From positions 77,153 through 141,152 of the forward strand of contig CAZUAQ010000010.1 of NCBI GenBank assembly GCA_964618455.1: DNA of 64,000 bases, written 5' to 3'. The DNA comes from CAZUAQ01 sp964618455 (lineage in GTDB: Bacteria; Planctomycetota; Phycisphaerae; UBA1845; PWPN01). How positions within the stretch are numbered: position 1 is the stretch's first letter; every line of letters begins with the position of its first letter. This document shows, in pieces, positions 47,511 through 55,094 of this stretch. The notes under the pieces were generated by a model, which worked only from the letters and a program-made list of their open reading frames with translations, was not told the origin of the DNA and made no database searches. The position numbers and the translations under genes were made by a program.

Positions 47511-50500
47511 ATGTCTTTCACAACGCGCATCATGCTTATGCTGCTGGGCGGACTGGCGGTCGGCACCTTGGTCGTCTTCGCGCGCGAAGCTACCGCTGCG
47601 GATTCCGATGATGGGAGTTCGGTGGACTTCGCCACCGACGTGTACCCGTTGCTCGAATCGCGGTGCGTCGACTGCCATGGGCCGAACAAGGCGAAAGCTG
47701 ACCTGCGTCTCGACGTCAAGTCGCGAGCATTCGAGGGCGGACTCAGCGGCAAAGCCATCGTTCCCGGTGACAGCGGGGCGAGCCTGCTGATTCATCGCGT
47801 GGCGGGGCTCCACGGTGAAGACTTCATGCCGCCGAAAGAAGCGGACCGCCTCAGTCCGGAAGAAGTCGCGCTGCTCGAGGCGTGGATCGCCGGTGGCGCC
47901 GAATGGCCGGACGAGGTCGGCACGAAAGACAAGGATCCCCGGCTTGAGCATTGGGCGTTTCAACTGCCGGTCAAGCACGATCCGCCGATGGTCTTTGACG
48001 ATCATCTCGTGCGGAACCCGATCGATGCGTTCGTGCTGGGCCGGCTCGAGCGGGAGAACCTCGCATTCTCTCCTGAGGCGGATCGGGTCACACTCGTTCG
48101 CCGACTCTACCTCGATCTCATCGGCCTGCCGCCATCACCCGAGGAAGTGGACGCATTCCTCACGGACGACCGACCCGATGCGTACGAGCAACTCGTCGAT
48201 CAGCTTCTGGCGTCACCGCAATACGGTGAACATTTCGCCCGGACGTGGATGGACATCGCCCGTTACGCCGACACCAACGGCTACGAAAAGGATCGCCCGC
48301 GCGAGATGTGGCGATGGCGAGACTGGGTGATCGAGGCGCTGAACGCGGACATGCCGTACGATCAGTTCACCGTCGAGCAGATCGCCGGCGACATGCTGCC
48401 CGACGCGACGCTGGATCAGAGAATCGCCACCGGCTTCCATCGCAACACGATGATCAACGAGGAAGGCGGCATCGACGTCGAGGAGTTCCGCTATTACTCG
48501 GTGGTGGATCGCGTGGAAACGACCGGCACCGCCTGGCTCGGGCTGACCATCCAGTGCGCCCAGTGCCACAATCACAAGTACGATCCGATCTCTCAGCGTG
48601 AGTACTTCGAGTTCTTCTCCCTGCTCAACAACGCCGACGAGCCGATGATGCCGGTGCCGACCGAGGCGGAACTGGCCGCGCACCAAAGGGTGGCGAAGCA
48701 GGTGGCGGCACTGGAAGCGAAGCGGGGCGAAGAGTTCCCGCTCGATCCCGCGGATCTGACGTGGACGCTGCTGGATCCGGTCGAGTTCACGACGACTTCC
48801 GGCGGCAAGCTCGTCAAGCAGCCGGACCGTTCACTGCTCGCCAAGTGGGCGGGACCGCAGCGGGACACGTACACCGTGCGCGTCGACACTGACCTTCGCC
48901 CCATCGTGGCATTCAAACTCGAAACGCTGACCGACAGTGAACTGCCGCACGCCGGGCCTGGGCTGGCCGACAATGGCAACTTCGTCCTCTCGGAATTCAG
49001 CGTCGCAGCCGGGCCGAAAGGGCGGAACGAGGACTCCGGGCCGGTGACGCTCGGGAACCCTTCCGCCGACTTCGCCCAGGGCGGCCTGCCTGTTCGGCAT
49101 GCGATCGATAACAGCACGTCGACCGGCTGGGGCGTGGACAATGGCGGCGATCAACCCAACTCGCCACACCACGCGATCTTCGAGACGCAGGTTCCGCTGG
49201 CGCGCGATGGCGGTCAGCGGCTGACCTTCACCCTTTCGCAGCAGCATGGCGATCGCCACCTGATCGGCCGTTTCCGGCTCTGGGCCGCGACCATCGAGCC
49301 TCCGGACGATGCGGATGCGCACGTCGCCCGGCTTCGTGAGGCGCATCGCGTTCGCGCGCAGGCGGCATGGGAAGCGCGGATGGAACGTCAGGTCGCCGAT
49401 TGGCGCGTGCTTGACCCGCTGAAGTTTGAAAGCAAGAAGCACGCGACGATGACCGAACTGGAGGATCGCTCCATCCTGGTCACCGGTGATCGCCCGACGC
49501 GCGACGTGTACACCGTGACGTACGACGTCCCCCTGGATACGCTGACCGGCCTTCGTCTCGAAGCGCTGACCGACGATCGCATACCGCATCGCGGTCCCGG
49601 GCGCGGCAGCGGACTCGCCGACGGCAACTTCATGCTGAACGAGCTTGAAGTCGAGGCGGTGCCGCTGAATGAGCCGGACGCCGAGCCGGTGACCGTCGCA
49701 TTCCGTCGCGCCTCCGCCACCGGGCACGGCGCATTCGCGGGCCGACCGCACACGCCGGGTAACGCCATCGACGGCGATATCGACAGCGGATGGTCGGTGC
49801 TCGGCCAGACCGGTCGCGATCATGCGGCGGTGTTTGAATGCAGCGAGCCTGTCACCTTCGAAGGCGGTGCGCGGCTCACCGTCCGGTACGTGCAGAACTT
49901 CATCGATCAGCACACGCTCGGGCGCTTCCGCCTGTCAGCCACGGCTGACCGCAAGCCACTGCAGGTCACCGAGCTCACTGCCCACACCGAAGCGCTGCTG
50001 GTCATGCCAGATGATTGGCGCAATGCGGAGCAGCGCCGGGCCTTGCAGAAAGCGTTTCTCGATCAGGCCGAACCGCTGGCCGAGCGCAATGCCGCCATCG
50101 CCGAGACCCGTCGCGAAGCGCCCGAATTCACCACGACCCTGGTCATGCAGGAGCGCGAGAAGGATCCGCGACAGACGCACATTCACATTCGCGGCGAGTA
50201 CAAACAGAAAGGCGAGCCGGTCCTCCCGGCGGTGCCCGACGTGCTGCCGCCTCTGCCGGAAGAGGCGACGAAGAACCGGTTGACGCTCGCCCGATGGCTC
50301 GTGTCGCGCGACAACCCGCTCACCGCGCGCGTGGCGGTCAATCGCGCGTGGCAGCATTTCTTCGGCCGCGGGATTGTGCGCACCGCCGAGGACTTCGGTA
50401 CGCAGGGTGATCCGCCGACGCATCCCGAACTGCTCGACTGGCTGGCCATCGACTTCATGGACAACAGCTGGTCCATGAAGCGGTTGCACAAGCGGATCGT

Positions 50501-51212
50501 CATGTCGGCGACTTACCGCCAATCGTCGCTGGTGACGCCGGAGTTGCTCGAGCGCGACCCGGAGAACCAGCTCCTCGCCCGCGGGCCCCGCTTCCGGATG
50601 AGTGGCGAAGTCATCCGCGACGCGGCGCTGAAGGTGAGCGGCCTGCTCAGCCTGAAGAGGGGCGGACCGAGCGTGTATCCGCCGCAGCCGCCGGGCGTGA
50701 CCAGCCTGAGCTACGGGCCGCTGGCGTGGTACGAAAGCAAGGGCGAGGATCGTTACCGCCGCTCGCTCTACACGTTCATCAAACGGACCGCACCCTACGC
50801 CGCTTACGTCACCTTCGACGCGCCGATGCGCGACACCTGCACGGTACGCCGTGTCCGCTCGAACACGCCTCTGCAATCACTGACGCTGATGAACGATCCG
50901 GTGTTCGTCGAGGCATCGCAGGCATTGGCCCGACGGATCGTGACTGAAGGCCCGGAAGAGCCGGAATCGCGCATCGCGTACGCGTTCCGATGGTGCGTAA
51001 CCCGATCTCCGGAAGCGGCGAAGGTGCGCGAACTGCTGCAGCTCTATCAGGATCAGTATGACGCCATCGGCGAGGATGAAGGGGCGGCGGCAAAGATCGC
51101 CCTGGCGGATCCGTCGAAGCGGCCCGAGGGTGTGAACCTGCGCGAGCTGGCGGCGTGGACCCTGGTGGCCAACGCCCTGCTGAACCTGGATGAAACGATC
51201 ACGAAACCTTAG
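47511..51212 (+). CDS. Planctomycete-type cytochrome c / DUF1549 / DUF1553 exported protein with two internal lectin-like repeats
   Basis: About 1233 residues from the ATG at 47511 (GAGGG just upstream; a signal peptide follows). Order: PSCyt1-type cytochrome c domain with CVDCH haem motif at 52-56; DUF1549 (NPIDAFVLGRLERENL, ARYADTNGYEKDRPREMWRW in part: ARYADTNGYEKDRP); then a second Cys pair IQCAQCHNHKYDP; two similar inserted beta domains (about 48768-49290 and 49408-49940), each starting LDP[VL][EK]F and ending RF RL; then DUF1553 (RLTLARWLVSRDNPLTARVAVNR, TPLQSLTLMNDPVFVEAS, in parts: LTARVAVNRAWQHFFGRG). The next gene is the usual DUF1501 partner 32 bases later. These pairs are a hallmark of planctomycetes, of unproven function. 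Confidence 0.9.
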   Translation: MSFTTRIMLMLLGGLAVGTLVVFAREATAADSDDGSSVDFATDVYPLLESRCVDCHGPNKAKADLRLDVKSRAFEGGLSGKAIVPGDSGASLLIHRVAGLHGEDFMPPKEADRLSPEEVALLEAWIAGGAEWPDEVGTKDKDPRLEHWAFQLPVKHDPPMVFDDHLVRNPIDAFVLGRLERENLAFSPEADRVTLVRRLYLDLIGLPPSPEEVDAFLTDDRPDAYEQLVDQLLASPQYGEHFARTWMDIARYADTNGYEKDRPREMWRWRDWVIEALNADMPYDQFTVEQIAGDMLPDATLDQRIATGFHRNTMINEEGGIDVEEFRYYSVVDRVETTGTAWLGLTIQCAQCHNHKYDPISQREYFEFFSLLNNADEPMMPVPTEAELAAHQRVAKQVAALEAKRGEEFPLDPADLTWTLLDPVEFTTTSGGKLVKQPDRSLLAKWAGPQRDTYTVRVDTDLRPIVAFKLETLTDSELPHAGPGLADNGNFVLSEFSVAAGPKGRNEDSGPVTLGNPSADFAQGGLPVRHAIDNSTSTGWGVDNGGDQPNSPHHAIFETQVPLARDGGQRLTFTLSQQHGDRHLIGRFRLWAATIEPPDDADAHVARLREAHRVRAQAAWEARMERQVADWRVLDPLKFESKKHATMTELEDRSILVTGDRPTRDVYTVTYDVPLDTLTGLRLEALTDDRIPHRGPGRGSGLADGNFMLNELEVEAVPLNEPDAEPVTVAFRRASATGHGAFAGRPHTPGNAIDGDIDSGWSVLGQTGRDHAAVFECSEPVTFEGGARLTVRYVQNFIDQHTLGRFRLSATADRKPLQVTELTAHTEALLVMPDDWRNAEQRRALQKAFLDQAEPLAERNAAIAETRREAPEFTTTLVMQEREKDPRQTHIHIRGEYKQKGEPVLPAVPDVLPPLPEEATKNRLTLARWLVSRDNPLTARVAVNRAWQHFFGRGIVRTAEDFGTQGDPPTHPELLDWLAIDFMDNSWSMKRLHKRIVMSATYRQSSLVTPELLERDPENQLLARGPRFRMSGEVIRDAALKVSGLLSLKRGGPSVYPPQPPGVTSLSYGPLAWYESKGEDRYRRSLYTFIKRTAPYAAYVTFDAPMRDTCTVRRVRSNTPLQSLTLMNDPVFVEASQALARRIVTEGPEEPESRIAYAFRWCVTRSPEAAKVRELLQLYQDQYDAIGEDEGAAAKIALADPSKRPEGVNLRELAAWTLVANALLNLDETITKP

Positions 51213-51244
51213 ACGTCGCGGAATGAAGCCCGAGGTTGATGCGT

Positions 51245-52702
51245 ATGACTGAGCACGATGGACAATCGCGAAACCCCCTGCGTGAGATCACGCGGCGCTA
51301 CCTGTTCCAGGAGTGCGGCATGGGCATCGGCGCCATCGCCCTGGCAAGCCTGTTCAAAGGGGGGACGCTCTTTGCCGACTCGGATTCCAATCTCCGTGTC
51401 GCCAACCCGCTGGCCCCGAAGAATCCGCACTACGCGCCGAAGATCAAGAACATCATCTACCTGTTCATGGCCGGTGGTCCGAGCCAGCTCGATCTCTTCG
51501 ATCACAAGCCGTCCCTCGCCGATCTCGAAGGCAAACCGCTGCCGCCTTCGATCATCAAGGATCAACGCTACGCCTTCATCGAGCGCGATGCGGTCGTGCT
51601 CGCCCCGCGCTTCACGTTCAAGAAGCACGGTGACAGCGGCGCGGAACTCAGCGAGATGCTGCCTCACCTGGCGGGCGTCGTGGACGACATCTGCATCATC
51701 AAATCGGTGACGACCGATGCCTTCAATCATGCCCCCGCGCAAATCTTCATGAACACCGGGTCGCAGATTCTCGGCCGACCGAGCATGGGTTCGTGGGTGA
51801 CGTACGGGCTCGGCAGCGAGAACAGCGACCTGCCCGGATTCGTCGTGCTGAGCAGTGGCGGCGGGACGAGCGGCGGCGCGGCCAACTGGGGATGTGGTTT
51901 CTTGCCGACGGTCTACCAGGGCGTTCCCTTCCGCGGGCAGGGCGACCCGATCCTCAACATCTCGGACCCCGACGGCGTGTCCCGCGCGATGCGGCGTCGC
52001 CAACTCGACACCGTCCGCCGGTTGAACGCGCAACGGCTCGACACCGTCGGTGATCCCGAGATCGCCACACGCATCGCCGCCTACGAGATGGCGTACCGCA
52101 TGCAGACGAGCGCCCCGGAACTCATCGACATCGCCTCGGAGAAGAAGGAAACGCTCGAGCTCTACGGCGCCCAGCCGGGCCAATCTTCCTTCGCCAACAA
52201 CTGTCTGCTTGCCCGGCGTCTCGTCGAGCGCGGTGTGCGCTTCGTGCAGGTCTATCACAAGGGGTGGGACCATCACAGCGACGTGGCCAACGGGCTCAAG
52301 CACCAGTGCCGGCTCACCGATCAGCCCTCGGCGGCGCTGGTCACGGATCTCAAGCAGCGCGGCCTGCTCGACGAAACGCTGATCATCTGGGGCGGCGAAT
52401 TCGGACGCACGCCGATGGTCGAAGCCAGCGCGGCCCTCGGGCGCAGCCAGGGACGCGATCATCACCCGCAGGCATTCACGATGTGGCTTGCCGGCGGCGG
52501 GCTCAAGACGGGGCTGACGATCGGCGCCACCGACGACGCCGGTTTCCACATCACCGAGGACCCCGTCCACGTGCACGATCTCCACGCCACCATCCTGCAC
52601 CTGCTCGGGCTCGATCATGAACGGCTCACGTTCAAGCACCAGGGCCGCGATTTCCGGTTGACCGACGTGGCCGGGAAACGCGTCGACAAGATCCTGGCGT
52701 AA
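51245..52702 (+). CDS. DUF1501-family protein with a Tat-type leader
   Basis: 485 residues from the ATG at 51245; GAGG lies nine bases upstream, while an ATG two codons earlier is too close. Leader NPLREITRRYLFQECGMGIG has the twin Arg, so Tat export is likely. Then family text: NIIYLFMAGGPSQLDLFDHK, GAELSEMLPHLAGVVDDICI in part (LAGVVDDICIIKS), FVLSSGGGTSGG, RDHHPQAFTMWLAGGG and LHATILHLLGLDHERLT. DUF1501 proteins belong to the alkaline phosphatase/sulfatase-like fold superfamily but lack the sulfatase Cys motif. It is the standard partner of the PSCyt1/DUF1549/DUF1553 gene upstream. Confidence 0.93.
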   Translation: MTEHDGQSRNPLREITRRYLFQECGMGIGAIALASLFKGGTLFADSDSNLRVANPLAPKNPHYAPKIKNIIYLFMAGGPSQLDLFDHKPSLADLEGKPLPPSIIKDQRYAFIERDAVVLAPRFTFKKHGDSGAELSEMLPHLAGVVDDICIIKSVTTDAFNHAPAQIFMNTGSQILGRPSMGSWVTYGLGSENSDLPGFVVLSSGGGTSGGAANWGCGFLPTVYQGVPFRGQGDPILNISDPDGVSRAMRRRQLDTVRRLNAQRLDTVGDPEIATRIAAYEMAYRMQTSAPELIDIASEKKETLELYGAQPGQSSFANNCLLARRLVERGVRFVQVYHKGWDHHSDVANGLKHQCRLTDQPSAALVTDLKQRGLLDETLIIWGGEFGRTPMVEASAALGRSQGRDHHPQAFTMWLAGGGLKTGLTIGATDDAGFHITEDPVHVHDLHATILHLLGLDHERLTFKHQGRDFRLTDVAGKRVDKILA

Positions 52703-52826
52703 CGCTCATTGTCCCACTCATTGAGACACGGCTACGACTGCACGTCGATGCACGACGCGGTATCATGGATCCAGCCGTCTGACATGCTCGAGATTCGATG
52801 ACTCTACTCTGCGGAGACGTGTTCTC

Positions 52827-55085
52827 ATGCACAGCGTTTCACCACATATGGCACGGTCCTGCTTTGTTCTTATGTTCATGGCGTGCTTCGTTTCGCCGGG
52901 CCGCGCGGAAGATCGCCGCCTGCTCGCGCCACCGCTGGAATGGTTCGATGAATGGAAGAACGAGACCGGCGAGACGGTGCCCGACTTCGACGCGATGCCT
53001 TCGGATGCAGACCTTCCGCCGCTGCTCGAATTCGATGACGGCAGCCCGGTGGACTCGGAAGCAGATTGGCAGCGCCGCCGCGAAGAATACAAGCAACTCA
53101 TCTGCCACTACTTCATCGGCACCTTTCCCAACGAAGTCCCCGCCATCACCGAGGTCAAAGTGCTCAGCGAATCACGCGAGCGCGGCCATGTTCGCCAAAC
53201 AATCGCCCTCACCTATGCCACCGATCCGCCCGCCACGATCACCGTCGAAACGTTCTGCCCGGTCGGCAAAGGGCCGTTCCCGGTCTTCATGACACAGACC
53301 ACGCATCGGCGCGTCGGGTTGCTGGCCCTGGCCCGAGGCTATTTCGTCTGCGTCTATCCCGGGGCGGACATCGACGATCAGAGCGACGGATTCGAAGCGG
53401 CCTATCCCGAGGCGGATTGGGGACGCATTGCCCGGCGGGCGTGGCTGGCGAGCCGCGTGCTCGATTACCTGCTCCCGCTGGCCAAGACCGACGATCGCCA
53501 CGTCGCCATCACCGGCCATTCGCGCAACGGCAAACAGTCGCTCATCGCCGCCGCCTACGACGAGCGGTTCACGGCCGTCGTCTCGAGCAGTTCCTGCGCT
53601 GCCGGCACCGTGCCCTTCCGCTTCGCCGGCGAGGACATGTACCAGGAGAGCGTCGAGCTCATGACGAGCCAGCGCTTCACCGCGGACTGGTTCCACCCGC
53701 GGATGCGCTTCTTCACCGGTCGTGAGGACAAGCTGCCCACCGACATGCACGCGCTGACCGCGTTGATCGCCCCGCGCTACTGCCTCTTTTCCACCGCCAT
53801 CAACGACGGGTGCGAGACCACGTTCGCCGTCGAGCGGCACTACCTGACGACGAAGCGGGTCTATGCGTTTCTCGGCGCCGGGGAGGCGCTGGCGGTGCGC
53901 TGGCGAACAGGCGCGCACGGCTGGAGTGCCGATGACGCCGAAGCGTATGTCGATTTCTTCGACAGGGCCTTCGATCGCGGGAAAGCCTCTTTTCCCGAGA
54001 ACCTGATGCACGCCTTCGACTGGCAGGCGTGGAAGTCCGCTCAAACGGACGCATCGCTGATCGCCCCGCCCAAGCTGCCCGACGACGCCACCGACGAAGC
54101 ACGACGCCGCACGCTCCAATGGATGCTCGTCGAGGAACCTGCCCAAGCGGTCGCGCGCGGCGGAAGCTACGGTGCGGAGAAAACCCACGAAGTCTACGAG
54201 ATGGGTCGCAACTGGTACCCGGACGATGGGGCGGAGATCCTGCTCACGCGCGTGAACTTCGGGCCGTACGTGGCCGGATCGCTGTACTATTGCGAAGATT
54301 TTCCCGAGCCGCGCCCGGTCGTCATCTGGCTGCACCCGTTCACCTATTCCAAGGGATTCGTCGGGTCGTACGTCAGGGATGAACGGCTCTACCATCGCCT
54401 CGCCCGGCTGGGCTACGTCGTATTCACCTTCGACCAGATCGGCTTCGGCAACCGCATCGAGGAGGGCGTGCACTTCTACGAACGCTACCCGCAATGGTCG
54501 AAGCTCGGGCGCATGGTGGCCGACGTCCGCGCGGCGGTGGACTTCCTGCGCGATGGCGACGGGCGCTACGACGGCCCACGCGATCCGAAGGACGACGTCG
54601 AACACCCCGAACTGGATCCCGATCGCATCTTCTGCGTGGGCTACAGCCTGGGCGGTATGGTTGGTTTATACGCGGCCGCGATGGATGATCGCATCACCGG
54701 TGTGGCCTGCCATGCGGGATTCACACCGATGCGCACCGACACCGATGCGTCGCCGACCGGTGGCATCCGGCGGTGGTGGGAGTGGCACGGGCTCGTCCCC
54801 AAGCTGGGACTCTTTCACGAAAACGAGCCGGAGATCCCGTACGACTACGACGACGTGCTGGCGCTCATCGCCCCGCGGCCCTGCCTGGTCGTCGCCCCGG
54901 AGTTCGATCGCCACGCCGACCATGACGACGTCAAGGCCTGCATGGCCAAGGCGCGGTCCTTCTGGTCGAAAGAGGATGCGGGCGATCAGCTCCGCTTCCT
55001 CACGCCGGAAGACTACAGCCGCTTCGAAGCCGAACAGCATGAGCCGATCATCGACTGGCTCGATCAGTACACCAGGCCGCAATGA
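52827..55085 (+). CDS. Exported tandem alpha/beta hydrolase: CE15-like domain plus dienelactone-hydrolase/acetyl-xylan-esterase-like domain
   Basis: 752 residues with signal peptide (SCFVLMFMACFVSPGRA). First half about 40-400: CE15-type glucuronoyl-esterase pattern with nucleophile motif TGHSRNGKQSLIAAA (Ser232), ARRAWLASRVLDYL before it, and GAHGWSADDAEAYVDF with the likely His near the end. Second half about 430-752: a different hydrolase with VIWLHPFTYSKGF, CVGYSLGGMVGLYAA (Ser607), and PRPCLVVAPEFDRHADHDD carrying the likely Asp/His. Two unlike esterase domains in one chain suggest removal of two ester groups from one plant-type polysaccharide. Upstream overlaps none; the next gene converges. 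Confidence 0.85.
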   Translation: MHSVSPHMARSCFVLMFMACFVSPGRAEDRRLLAPPLEWFDEWKNETGETVPDFDAMPSDADLPPLLEFDDGSPVDSEADWQRRREEYKQLICHYFIGTFPNEVPAITEVKVLSESRERGHVRQTIALTYATDPPATITVETFCPVGKGPFPVFMTQTTHRRVGLLALARGYFVCVYPGADIDDQSDGFEAAYPEADWGRIARRAWLASRVLDYLLPLAKTDDRHVAITGHSRNGKQSLIAAAYDERFTAVVSSSSCAAGTVPFRFAGEDMYQESVELMTSQRFTADWFHPRMRFFTGREDKLPTDMHALTALIAPRYCLFSTAINDGCETTFAVERHYLTTKRVYAFLGAGEALAVRWRTGAHGWSADDAEAYVDFFDRAFDRGKASFPENLMHAFDWQAWKSAQTDASLIAPPKLPDDATDEARRRTLQWMLVEEPAQAVARGGSYGAEKTHEVYEMGRNWYPDDGAEILLTRVNFGPYVAGSLYYCEDFPEPRPVVIWLHPFTYSKGFVGSYVRDERLYHRLARLGYVVFTFDQIGFGNRIEEGVHFYERYPQWSKLGRMVADVRAAVDFLRDGDGRYDGPRDPKDDVEHPELDPDRIFCVGYSLGGMVGLYAAAMDDRITGVACHAGFTPMRTDTDASPTGGIRRWWEWHGLVPKLGLFHENEPEIPYDYDDVLALIAPRPCLVVAPEFDRHADHDDVKACMAKARSFWSKEDAGDQLRFLTPEDYSRFEAEQHEPIIDWLDQYTRPQ

Positions 55086-55094
55086 CCGCGCGGC

